From positions 3,534,001-3,598,000 of the forward strand of contig NZ_CP032419.1 of the NCBI RefSeq assembly GCF_003595175.1: a stretch of 64,000 bases of DNA, written 5' to 3'. Position 1 is the first letter of the stretch. Every line of letters begins with the position of its first letter. Below the pieces are notes generated by a model. The model searched no databases and was not told the DNA's origin. It was given only the letters and a program-made list of their open reading frames with translations. The DNA comes from Pseudomonas cavernae (GTDB lineage Bacteria; Pseudomonadota; Gammaproteobacteria; Pseudomonadales; Pseudomonadaceae). Shown one piece after another: positions 7,744 to 15,464 of the stretch. Made by a program: the position numbers and the translations under genes.

Positions 7744-9435
7744 TCAGGCCTTGGCGGCGATCTTCTTCAACTCTTCGTCGCGCAGTTCGCGGCGCAGGAT
7801 CTTGCCGACGTTGGTGGTCGGCAGCGCGTCGCGGAACTCGACGGCCTTCGGCACCTTGTAGCCGGTAACGTTGGCGCGCATGTGTTCCATCACCTGCTCC
7901 TTGGTCACCGTGGCGCCCGGTTTGGCGACCACGAAGACCTTGATCACCTCGCCGGATTTCTCGTCCGGCACGCCGATGGCCGCGCACTGCAGCACCCCTG
8001 GCAGGGTGGCGAGCACGTCTTCCAGTTCGTTCGGGTAGACGTTGAAGCCGGACACCAGAATCATGTCCTTCTTGCGGTCGACGATGCGCATGTAGCCGTC
8101 GTCCTGAATCACGGCGATGTCGCCGGTCTTCAGCCAACCATTGGCGTCGAGGATCTCGTCGGTGGCTTCCTGGCGCTGCCAGTAGCCCTTCATCACCTGC
8201 GGGCCCTTGACGCACAGTTCGCCACGCTCACCCATGGGCAGGTCGTTGCCGGCATCGTCAATGACCTTGCACTCGGTCGACGGCACCGGAATGCCGATGG
8301 TGCCGACCTGGATGTGCTGGAACGGATTGACCGACACCACCGGGCTGGTCTCGGTCATGCCGTAACCCTCACAGATGCCGCAGCCGGTGACCGCCTTCCA
8401 GCGCTCGGCGGTGGCCAGTTGCAGGGCCATGCCGCCGGAGAAGGTGGCCTTCAGGGCGGAGAAATCCAGACGGCGGAAGTCCTCGTTGTTGCACAGGGCG
8501 ACGAACAGGGTGTTGAGGCCGACGAAGCCGGTGAACTTCCACTGCGACAGCTCTTTCACCGTGCCCGGCAGGTCGCGCGGGTTGGTGATGAGGATGTTGT
8601 GGCCGCCGATCAGCATCATCGCCATGCAATGGAAGGTGAAGGCATAGATGTGGTACAGCGGCAGCGGGGTGATGAGGATTTCACAGCCTTCGTTGAGGTT
8701 GGAACCCATCAGCGCCTTGCTCTGCAGCATGTTGGCCACCAGGTTGCGGTGGGTCAGCATGGCGCCCTTGGCCACCCCGGTGGTGCCGCCGGTGTATTGC
8801 AGCACGGCGATGTCATTGGCCTGCGGGCTGGCTTCGCGCACGGCACGGCCGCGAGCCTTTGCCATGGCCTCGGTGAACTTCACCGCCTGCGGCAAGTGAT
8901 AGGCCGGGACCATCTTCTTCACGTACTTGACCACGCTGTTGACCAGCAGGCGCTTGAACGACGGCAGCAGGTCGCCGACTTCGGTGACGATCACGTGCTT
9001 GATGCCGGTCTTCGGCAGGACCTGCTCGGCCAGGTGGGCCATGTTGGCCAGGCACACCAGCGCCTTGGCGCCGGAGTCGTTGAACTGGTGTTCCATTTCC
9101 CGCGCGGTATACAGCGGGTTGGTGTTGACCACGATGAGGCCGGCGCGCATGGCGCCGAACACTACCACCGGGTATTGCAGCAGGTTGGGCAGCTGCACGG
9201 CGATGCGGTCACCGGGTTGCAGGTCGGTGTGCTGTTGCAGGTAGGCGGCGAAGTTACCGGAGAGCTCGTACAGCTCGCCGTAGGTGATGGTCTTGCCCAT
9301 GTTGCTGAATGCCGGCTTGTCGGCAAAACGCTCGCATGACTGTTTCAATACCGCCTGAACATTCGCGTACTGGTCGGGATTGATCTCGGCAGCAACCCCG
9401 ACGGGGTACTTGTCCTTCCAGAAGTTCTCGGTCAT
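7744..9435 (-). CDS. fadD1: long-chain fatty-acid--CoA ligase FadD1
   Basis: 563 residues, AMP-forming acyl-CoA synthetase that activates long-chain fatty acids for beta-oxidation at the inner membrane. Visible motifs: the P-loop-like YTGGTTGVAKGAML, GYGMTE, the TGD(I) hinge region (GWLKTGDIAVIQDDGYMRIVDRKKDMI), VSGFNVYPNE and the C-terminal Lys in TNVGKILRREL. The N-terminus MTENFWKDKYPVGV matches P. aeruginosa FadD1 closely. Start at the ATG at 9435, with AGGAG 8-9 bases upstream; the open frame reaches 9573 but lacks family similarity there. Downstream paralogue of fadD2; the two are separated by a terminator and a MITE, so they are probably separate transcripts. Confidence 0.95.
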   Translation of the reverse strand: MTENFWKDKYPVGVAAEINPDQYANVQAVLKQSCERFADKPAFSNMGKTITYGELYELSGNFAAYLQQHTDLQPGDRIAVQLPNLLQYPVVVFGAMRAGLIVVNTNPLYTAREMEHQFNDSGAKALVCLANMAHLAEQVLPKTGIKHVIVTEVGDLLPSFKRLLVNSVVKYVKKMVPAYHLPQAVKFTEAMAKARGRAVREASPQANDIAVLQYTGGTTGVAKGAMLTHRNLVANMLQSKALMGSNLNEGCEILITPLPLYHIYAFTFHCMAMMLIGGHNILITNPRDLPGTVKELSQWKFTGFVGLNTLFVALCNNEDFRRLDFSALKATFSGGMALQLATAERWKAVTGCGICEGYGMTETSPVVSVNPFQHIQVGTIGIPVPSTECKVIDDAGNDLPMGERGELCVKGPQVMKGYWQRQEATDEILDANGWLKTGDIAVIQDDGYMRIVDRKKDMILVSGFNVYPNELEDVLATLPGVLQCAAIGVPDEKSGEVIKVFVVAKPGATVTKEQVMEHMRANVTGYKVPKAVEFRDALPTTNVGKILRRELRDEELKKIAAKA

Positions 9436-9590
9436 GGAAGCCACTCCTAAGCAACAGCTAATCGTCACCGCGCAAGGCGGTTGGTTGTTGTGTTTTTCGA
9501 TCGTTTCCGCCCGTGGGGGCAGGAAAAAAGCGCGCCGAGAGTAGCAGCTTTGCCCAGTAGCGAATAGCACCAAACCCGGCCCTCCCAGTC

Positions 9591-9624
9591 AAAAAAAAGA
9601 CCGAAAGCCAGGCTTTCGGTCATT
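9591..9624 (-). terminator. Rho-independent terminator, fadD2 transcript
   Basis: Stem GACCGAAAGCC / GGCTTTCGGTC at 9599-9621 followed on the minus strand by eight T. It serves fadD2, but a MITE (9701-9898) now separates it from the fadD2 stop codon. Confidence 0.85.
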
Positions 9625-9700
9625 TCTTATGCAAAGCCCTGAACTAGCCGATGAATGGCCAATCGACCGGCCTTCTGGGTGCCGGTCCAGGGCAAGGTTC

Positions 9701-9898
9701 AGAGCCTGTTCACGATTTCGCGAGCTAAGGCCAGACAAGGCGACAATGGCTGAGGACGCGGAGTTTACGAGTTGTAAATGAGCAGTACTCGTTGCACTCG
9801 CCCTTCGGGCCGCGCTAAAGCGCGTTAGCCGCAAGCGGCTTTCCGAAGCCATTTTCAACGCCGGATGGCCGACGCGCAGCAGATCGTGGGCAGGTTCT
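9701..9898 (+). mobile_element. MITE-like element, copy 1 (expanded)
   Basis: 198 bases with terminal inverted repeats AGAGCCTGTTCACGAT and the complement ATCGTGGGCAGGTTCT. It shares the internal block GAGTTTACGAGTTGTAAATGAGCA with copies at 14671, 21966 and 45625, which are about 140 bases long. This copy has about 58 extra bases (9785-9843) rich in small hairpins (CGCGCTAAAGCGCG, GCCGCAAGCGGC). No ORF of its own. The right end touches the fadD2 stop codon. Confidence 0.85.
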
Positions 9899-11586
9899 CA
9901 GGCGATATCGCGCAGCTCGCGGCGCAGGATCTTGCCCACCGGCGTCATCGGCAACGCCTCCTTGAGGACGATCTGCTTGGGTACCTTGTAACCGGTGAAG
10001 TTCTCTTTGCAGTAGGCCTTCAGCTCTTCGACGGTGAGGCTGCGCTCGCGCGGCACGACGAACAGCTTGACCGCCTCGCCGGACTTCTCGTCGGGCACGC
10101 CGATGGCGGCGCAGCTGGCCACTTTCGGGTGGGCCATGACCACGTCTTCGATCTCGTTGGGATAGACGTTGAAGCCGGAGACGATGATCAGGTCCTTCTT
10201 GCGGTCGACGATGCGCACGAAGCCGTCCGGGTCGATCACCGCGATGTCGCCGGTCTTCAGCCAGCCGTCGGCATCCAGCACCTCCGCAGTGGCGTCGGGG
10301 CGCTGCCAGTAACCCTTCATCACCTGCGGGCCCTTGATGCACAGCTCGCCGCGCTCACCGAGCGGCTGTTCGTTACCGTCGTCGTCGATGACCTTGAACG
10401 CCGTACCCGGCACCGGAATGCCCACGGTACCCAGACGCCCCAGCTCGCCGCGCGGGTTGGAACTGGCCACCGGCGCGGTCTCGGTCAGGCCGTAACCCTC
10501 CACCACCGCGCAGCCGGTGGTCTGCTGCCAGCGCTCGGCGGTGGCCTTGACCAGCGCGGTGCCGCCGGAGTTGGTGAGCTTGAGGCCGGAGAAGTCGAGG
10601 TTCTTGAACTCCGGATGGCTCATCAGCGCGACGAACAGGGTGTTGAGGCCGAGCAGGCCGGTGAAGCGCCACTTGCTCAGCTCCTTGACGAAGCCGGCGA
10701 TGTCGCGCGGATTGGTGATCAGCACGTTGTGGTTGCCGTTGACCATCATGCACATGCAGTTAAGGGTGAAGGCGTAGATGTGGTACAGCGGCAGCGGCGC
10801 GATGATGATTTCCTGACCCTGCTTCATCAGCGGGGTGCCATCCGGGCCGAGTTGGCCGAGGCAGGCGTCGACCTGCAGCATGTTCGCCACCAGGTTGCCG
10901 TGGGTCAGCATGGCGCCCTTGGCCACTCCGGTGGTGCCGCCGGTGTACTGCAGCACGGCGATGTCCTCGAGGCCGACCTTGATCGGCTTCAACCCGTGGC
11001 CCTGGCCCTGCTTGAGCACTTCTTTGAAGGCCAGCGCCTGCGGCAGATGGTAGTCGGGGACCATCTTCTTGACGTGCTTCACTACGCTGTTGATCAGCCA
11101 GCCCTTGAGCGCCGGCTGCAGGTCGCCCATGCGCGCCTCGATCAGGTATTCGATCTCGGTGTCCGGCAGCACGTCCTGGACCAGATGGCCGAACAGGTTG
11201 ATGTACACCAGCGCACGCACGCCGGCGTCCTTGAACTGGTGGCGCATCTCGCGTGCGGTGTACAGCGGGTTGGTGTTGACCACGATGAGGCCGGCGCGCA
11301 TGGCGCCGAACACGGCGATCGGGTACTGCAGGATATTGGGCATCTGCACGGCCAGGCGATCGCCAGGCTTGAGATCGGTGTGCTTCTGCAGATAGGCGGC
11401 GAAAGCCCCGGACAGCCGGTCCAGCTCGGCATAGGTCAGGGTAATGCCCATATTGCTGTAGGCCGGACGGTCGGCGAATTTCTTGCACGAACGCTCGAAC
11501 ACCTCGATGACCGACTTGTAGGCCCCCAGGTCCAGTTCGTTGGGTACGCCGGCCGGGCGTTTGTCGCTCCAGAACTCAGGTTGCAT
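9898..11586 (-). CDS. fadD2: long-chain fatty-acid--CoA ligase FadD2
   Basis: 562 residues, same AMP-forming family as the next gene (YTGGTTGVAKGAML, GYGLTETAP, GWLKTGDIAVIDPDG, VSGFNVYPNEIED, PVGKILRREL). The start MQPEFWSDKRPAGVPNELD matches P. aeruginosa FadD2. ATG at 11586 chosen, with GGGGAT 7 bases upstream; ATG codons 15 and 39 bases further up have weaker sites. In P. aeruginosa the paralogues differ in chain-length preference and fatty-acid induction, which I recall rather than see. The stop codon TGA coincides with the edge of a MITE. The upstream region carries a 12-base inverted repeat likely to be an operator. Confidence 0.95.
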   Translation of the reverse strand: MQPEFWSDKRPAGVPNELDLGAYKSVIEVFERSCKKFADRPAYSNMGITLTYAELDRLSGAFAAYLQKHTDLKPGDRLAVQMPNILQYPIAVFGAMRAGLIVVNTNPLYTAREMRHQFKDAGVRALVYINLFGHLVQDVLPDTEIEYLIEARMGDLQPALKGWLINSVVKHVKKMVPDYHLPQALAFKEVLKQGQGHGLKPIKVGLEDIAVLQYTGGTTGVAKGAMLTHGNLVANMLQVDACLGQLGPDGTPLMKQGQEIIIAPLPLYHIYAFTLNCMCMMVNGNHNVLITNPRDIAGFVKELSKWRFTGLLGLNTLFVALMSHPEFKNLDFSGLKLTNSGGTALVKATAERWQQTTGCAVVEGYGLTETAPVASSNPRGELGRLGTVGIPVPGTAFKVIDDDGNEQPLGERGELCIKGPQVMKGYWQRPDATAEVLDADGWLKTGDIAVIDPDGFVRIVDRKKDLIIVSGFNVYPNEIEDVVMAHPKVASCAAIGVPDEKSGEAVKLFVVPRERSLTVEELKAYCKENFTGYKVPKQIVLKEALPMTPVGKILRRELRDIA

Positions 11587-11633
11587 TGTTGTTATCCCCA
11601 TTACCTGAAAGTGTGTCGGGCCCACGCATTAGC

Positions 11634-11676
11634 TTCTGTACGAAAGCCTCCGAGCGCAGGTAGTTTTCGTACAGAA
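11634..11676. promoter_or_regulatory. candidate operator upstream of fadD2
   Basis: Perfect 12-base inverted repeat: TTCTGTACGAAA at 11634-11645 and TTTCGTACAGAA at 11665-11676, spacer 19. Each arm is itself nearly palindromic around GTAC, so two dimers about three helical turns apart could bind. It lies 48-90 bases upstream of the fadD2 start, within the gap to the divergent gene at 11847. Confidence 0.6.
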
Positions 11677-11846
11677 CCTAGGGCTGCCCGGACGTTAGCA
11701 GCTATAACCAGGGGCGCAAATAGTTGGCGGCGGGTAATAGACCGTGTGAATCTTGCGTCTAGCGGCCCGGAATGATTGCCCCCTGCGCGATATAAGAACA
11801 GGCTGCTTTATTAAGTACACCCTGCCTTCTGGCTAAGTGACCGTTG

Positions 11847-12590
11847 ATGCCTCGACTCTCGGGCCTGCTGGCCCTGATCACCGCCCTGTTGTGGCTGCCG
11901 GCCGCCCATGCCGCGCCCCCGCTGCGCCTGGCGACCCTGGATTATCCGCCCTACAGCTCGCAAGCACTGCCGAACGGCGGCAGCATCGTCGAACTGGTTA
12001 CCCGCGCGTTCGCCAGTCAGAACCAACCGGTGCAGATCGACTTCCTGCCCTGGGCGCGGGTGCGCGCCGACCTGCACGCCGGCCGCTATCAGGGAGCGCT
12101 GGCGCTGTGGCCGCGGGAAGTGATAGAGGAGAAGCTGATCGCCTCGCGGCCGCTGTTCTACAGCGAGCTGGGCTTCTTCGTGCGCCGTGACACGCCCGTC
12201 GAGTTCACCAGTCTGGATCAGCTCACGGGCCGCAAGGTCGGCATCGTGCGCGGCTACGGCTATCCGCGCGATGTGCTGCAGTCGGGCTTTCGCGGCGAGG
12301 AAGCGGTGGACGACCTGAGCAACCTGCGCAAACTGGCCGCCGGGCGCTTCGACCTGGTGTTGCTGGAGCGAGTGGTCGGCAATTTCCTGCTCGCCCGCCA
12401 TGCCGAATTGCGCGGCCAACTGGTCTGGCAGGGCACGCCCCTGGCGCGCATCCCGCTGTTTGCCGGCTTCCTCCCGCCGCGCCCCGGCGAGCCGGATTGG
12501 GCGGCGATCTTCGAGCGCGGCCTGCGCGCCCTGCACGAGAGCGGCGATTACATGCAGATCATTCGCCGGCACAACAGCGTCACCCCCTGA
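11847..12590 (+). CDS. periplasmic solute-binding protein (SBP_bac_3 type)
   Basis: 247 residues. A clear signal peptide (LLALITALLWLPAAHA, cleavage before APP) precedes an extracellular solute-binding family 3 fold: RLATLDYPPYSS at the start of lobe 1, PWARVRADLHAGRYQGALAL, the hinge GRKVGIVRGYGYP, and a C-terminal helix HESGDYMQIIRRH. The family binds amino acids or related small ligands for ABC uptake or for signalling. No permease or ATPase gene is next to it, so it may be an orphan receptor. ATG at 11847 is preferred to the TTG at 11844. Divergent from fadD2 and sharing its regulatory gap. Confidence 0.85.
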   Translation: MPRLSGLLALITALLWLPAAHAAPPLRLATLDYPPYSSQALPNGGSIVELVTRAFASQNQPVQIDFLPWARVRADLHAGRYQGALALWPREVIEEKLIASRPLFYSELGFFVRRDTPVEFTSLDQLTGRKVGIVRGYGYPRDVLQSGFRGEEAVDDLSNLRKLAAGRFDLVLLERVVGNFLLARHAELRGQLVWQGTPLARIPLFAGFLPPRPGEPDWAAIFERGLRALHESGDYMQIIRRHNSVTP

Positions 12591-12804
12591 GAGCCTGCCC
12601 ACCATCTTTTGAGCAGAACTTGCGGGTAACGCCTCTCGGTAATTTTGTGCGTTTGCCCACCTCTCTCTGCCCCGGCCGCTCTTGCGCCAGTGGCAGCGGG
12701 GAATTTTCGAGATCGTGATCGGCCCCTGGGCAACCGCCGAACGGGCTTCACCTGATTCCGACCGCCATGCACAATGCGCCGACCTCCGGGCATAAGGAAC
12801 CGCC

Positions 12805-13758
12805 ATGCGCCACGATGACTTCTGGCTGACCGCCAGCGACGCCGCCCCCCTGTTCGTCAACCGCTGGCTCGGCGAACAGCCGCCGAAGGCGGTGCTGATG
12901 CTTGCCCACGGCATGGCCGAACACAGCGGCCGCTACGCCCGCCTCGGCGCGGCGCTGGTGCAAGCCGGCTACGCGCTCTACGCGCCGGACCAGCGCGGCC
13001 ACGGCAAGACCGCGCAACGCGGCGTGCTCGGCCTGTACGCCGAAAACGGCGGCTGGCAGCGGGTGGTCAATGACCTGGCCAACCTCAACCAGCACATCCG
13101 CCACCACCACCCAAACACCCCGGTGATCCTGCTCGGTCACAGCATGGGCAGCTACATCGGTCAGGCCTACCTGCTGCAGCACAGCGCCGAGGTGCAGGCG
13201 GCGATCCTCTCCGGCTCCAACTACCAGCCGCTGGCGCTGTACCGCGCGGCGGCCGCCATCGCCCGTTTCGAGCGTTGGCGCCAAGGTCCGACCGGGCGCA
13301 GTGCGTTGCTCGAATTTCTCTCCTTCGGCTCGTTCAACAAGGCGTTCAAGCCCAACCGCACGCCGTTCGACTGGCTCAGCCGCGACCCGGCGGAAGTCGA
13401 CAAGTACGTCAGCGACCCGCTGTGCGGCTTCCGCTGCACCAATCAGCTGTGGCTCGACCTGCTCGAAGGCCTGCAGCAGATCACCCCGGTCGCCAACCTG
13501 GGCAAGATCGCCCACGACCTGCCGCTGCTGGTGCTCGGCGGCGCGCGCGACCCGGTCAGCGCCGGCCAGCGCCTCGAAGACCTGGCCAACGCCCTGCGCC
13601 GCGCCGGCCTGCAGCGCGTCGAGCTGAAACTCTACCCCGAGGCGCGCCATGAGCTGTTCAATGAAAGCAACCGTGACGAGGTCAGCGCCTTCATCATCGC
13701 CTGGCTGGACACGGCCCTCGCCCCGCAGGCGCATGTGCCGAATCTGCAGAGCGCCTGA
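12805..13758 (+). CDS. alpha/beta hydrolase, lysophospholipase / monoacylglycerol lipase type
   Basis: 317 residues of the serine aminopeptidase (Hydrolase_4) group. Seen are the oxyanion HGMAEHSGRY, the DQRGHGKT strand-turn, the nucleophile elbow GHSMGS (Ser in LLGHSMGSYIG), the acid in LGGARDPVS and the His in EARHELFNE, so the full Ser-Asp-His triad is present. Proteins with HGxxEHSxRY are monoacylglycerol lipases or lysophospholipases such as PldB. No signal peptide, so cytoplasmic. Lies between the solute-binding protein and phaJ1, as PA3301 does next to PA3302 from memory; it may release fatty acids for FadD and PhaJ. Confidence 0.9.
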   Translation: MRHDDFWLTASDAAPLFVNRWLGEQPPKAVLMLAHGMAEHSGRYARLGAALVQAGYALYAPDQRGHGKTAQRGVLGLYAENGGWQRVVNDLANLNQHIRHHHPNTPVILLGHSMGSYIGQAYLLQHSAEVQAAILSGSNYQPLALYRAAAAIARFERWRQGPTGRSALLEFLSFGSFNKAFKPNRTPFDWLSRDPAEVDKYVSDPLCGFRCTNQLWLDLLEGLQQITPVANLGKIAHDLPLLVLGGARDPVSAGQRLEDLANALRRAGLQRVELKLYPEARHELFNESNRDEVSAFIIAWLDTALAPQAHVPNLQSA

Positions 13759-13882
13759 GGCGCAGCTTTAGTGCTCGCCCCCGGGTTGTGATAAAAGACC
13801 CGGGCCATTTCAGCGCGCCGCGCAGCCCTCAGTCCGCTACGCGGCGCAGCCCACCGATTGTTAGATAGAAGGTTCCCAAGCC

Positions 13883-14353
13883 ATGCCGCAAGTCAGCAAC
13901 ATCCCTTACGCAGAGCTCGAAGTCGGGCAAACCGCCAGCTACAGCAAGACCGTCGAAGAGCGCGACATCCAACTGTTCGCCGCCATGTCCGGCGACCACA
14001 ACCCGGTGCATCTGGATGCCGAATACGCCGCCGCCACGCCGTTCAAGGAGCGCATCGCCCACGGCATGTTCAGCGGTGCGCTGATCAGCGCCGCGGTGGC
14101 CTGCGAGATGCCCGGCCCAGGCACCATCTACATCGGCCAGACCATGAGCTTCACCCGTCCGGTGAAGTTCGGCGACACCCTCACCGTGCGCCTGGAAATC
14201 CTCGAGAAGCTGCCAAAGTTCCGCGTGAAGGTCGCCACCCGCGTGTTCAATCAGAACGACGAACTGGTGGTCGATGGCGTCGCCGAAATCCTCGCCCCGC
14301 GCAGCAAACAGACGGTCACCACGCCCGAACTGCCGCCGATCAGCATCGGCTGA
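13883..14353 (+). CDS. phaJ1: (R)-specific enoyl-CoA hydratase PhaJ1
   Basis: 156 residues, the exact length of P. aeruginosa PhaJ1, which it resembles throughout (NIPYAELEVGQ at the start, ELPPISIG at the end). MaoC-like hotdog enzyme that hydrates trans-2-enoyl-CoA from beta-oxidation to (R)-3-hydroxyacyl-CoA, the precursor of polyhydroxyalkanoates. The hydratase-2 motif is FAAMSGDHNPVHLDAEYA, with catalytic Asp38 and His43. An efficient terminator hairpin follows at 14362. The setting beside two fatty acyl-CoA ligases fits channelling of fatty acids to PHA; no PHA synthase gene is in the window. Confidence 0.95.
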   Translation: MPQVSNIPYAELEVGQTASYSKTVEERDIQLFAAMSGDHNPVHLDAEYAAATPFKERIAHGMFSGALISAAVACEMPGPGTIYIGQTMSFTRPVKFGDTLTVRLEILEKLPKFRVKVATRVFNQNDELVVDGVAEILAPRSKQTVTTPELPPISIG

Positions 14354-14361
14354 TGGCCTTG

Positions 14362-14386
14362 CGGGGCGAGCCAGCTCGCCCCGTTT
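14362..14386 (+). terminator. Rho-independent terminator after phaJ1
   Basis: Stem CGGGGCGAG / CTCGCCCCG with loop CCAG, then TTTCCTC, nine bases after the phaJ1 stop. Confidence 0.75.
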
Positions 14387-14415
14387 CCTCTCTTCCCGCT
14401 CCCTCCCCCTGCCGT

Positions 14416-14610
14416 GCACAACCGTTCAGCGGTTATTGTTTGGCTATGTCCCTGTTACGTGTTGCGCAGTTTTTTGTAGGGAGGGTTAGTCGCGTAGCGG
14501 CGTAACCCACCAGCGCTGCCGCCCTGAACATCGGTGTCCAGCAGGGTTGGTGGGTTACGCCTGCGGCTAACCCACCCTACGAATCTGCGCACAACCGTTT
14601 AGCGGTTATT
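14416..14610. repeat. palindromic repeat bracketed by 22-base direct repeats
   Basis: A long inverted repeat at 14476-14580 (GTAGGGAGGGTTAG...CTAACCCACCCTAC, inner GCGTAACCCACCA / TGGTGGGTTACGC) lies between two direct copies of GCACAACCGTTYAGCGGTTATT at 14416-14437 and 14589-14610. The direct repeats each contain a small AACCG...CGGTT hairpin. A related palindrome lies at 41311-41426. An AT-rich patch follows at 14611-14660. Confidence 0.8.
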
Positions 14611-14670
14611 TTTTGATCAGCTTGCAATTAATTAAATGCTTATTTAAATAAAAGACATGCCAACTCGCCG

Positions 14671-14810
14671 AACCTGTTTCGGATCTCGCGAGCTAGAGTC
14701 AAACAAGGCAAAAACGGCTGAGGAAGCGGAGTTTACGAGTTGTAAATGAGCATTCTGAAGCCGTTTTTAACGCCGTTTGGCCGACGCGCAGCAGATCCGA
14801 GACAGGTTCT
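14671..14810 (+). mobile_element. MITE-like element, copy 2
   Basis: 140 bases; ends AACCTGTTTCGGATC and GATCCGAGACAGGTT, internal GCGGAGTTTACGAGTTGTAA block shared with the other copies. It ends 12 bases before the TetR-family start codon, so the promoter of that operon must lie within or before the element. Confidence 0.85.
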
Positions 14811-14822
14811 CAGAGGCCAGCC

Positions 14823-15464
14823 ATGTCCATGCCCCGCGCACCCGGCCGCCCCAGCGGCGATCCCCAGCAGCGCGAAGCCCTGCTCGATGCCGCCCTCGCC
14901 GCCTTCGCCCACACCGGCATCCACGCCGCCAGCCTGCGCAACATCGCCCGCCAGGCCGGGGTGACGCCGGCGCTGGTCAACTACTACTTCGGCACCAAGC
15001 AGCGCCTGGTCGAGGTGGTGGTGGAAGAACGCCTGCTGCCGCTGATCCAGAGCCTGGGCGAGCGCCTGCAAGCGGCCGGTGACAGCCCGCTGGAACTGGT
15101 CGAGGTGTTCGTTCGCGGCCTCAGCGAGACGGTCAGCCAGCATGCCTGGCTGCCGCCCTTGTGGGTGCGCGAGATTCTCTGCGAAGGCGGCCTGTTGCGC
15201 GAACTGCTGCCGCAGCGCATCGCCCCGCTGGTGCCGCTGCTGCTGGCCCAGCGCTTCGCCGCGGCACAGGCGCGCGGGGCGCTGAACCCGCAGCTCGACC
15301 CGCGCCTGCTGGTGGTTTCGCTGATCGGCCTGACGCTCCTGCCCTATGCCGCCGCGCCGCTGTGGCGCGGCATCTTCGCCAACCCGCAACTGGGTGACGA
15401 AGCGCTGATCCAGCACACCCTCGCCCTGCTCGAACGCGGGCTGGAGGTTCCCCATGCGCCCTGA
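14823..15464 (+). CDS. TetR/AcrR-family regulator (CecR-like) of the adjoining ABC efflux operon
   Basis: 213 residues. The N-terminal TetR helix-turn-helix is clear (ALLDAALAAFAHTGIHAAS, then RNIARQAGVTPALVNYYFG, helix 3 ending in the usual YYF). The C-terminal ligand/dimer domain is of the CecR (YbiH) kind by position and gene context. The gene overlaps the next one by 11 bases, so it is translationally coupled to the adaptor, and probably represses its own operon, as CecR does for ybhGFSR in E. coli. The ligand is unknown. GAGG about 8 bases before the ATG at 14823; a second ATG is at 14829. Confidence 0.85.
   Translation: MSMPRAPGRPSGDPQQREALLDAALAAFAHTGIHAASLRNIARQAGVTPALVNYYFGTKQRLVEVVVEERLLPLIQSLGERLQAAGDSPLELVEVFVRGLSETVSQHAWLPPLWVREILCEGGLLRELLPQRIAPLVPLLLAQRFAAAQARGALNPQLDPRLLVVSLIGLTLLPYAAAPLWRGIFANPQLGDEALIQHTLALLERGLEVPHAP

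Noticed and set aside
7063..9339. 758-codon open frame on the plus strand
   Set aside because: Antisense to fadD1 and the thioesterase; no signal, domain or ribosome site of its own.
9865..11775. 636-codon open frame on the plus strand
   Set aside because: Antisense to fadD2, same shadow composition as the one opposite fadD1.
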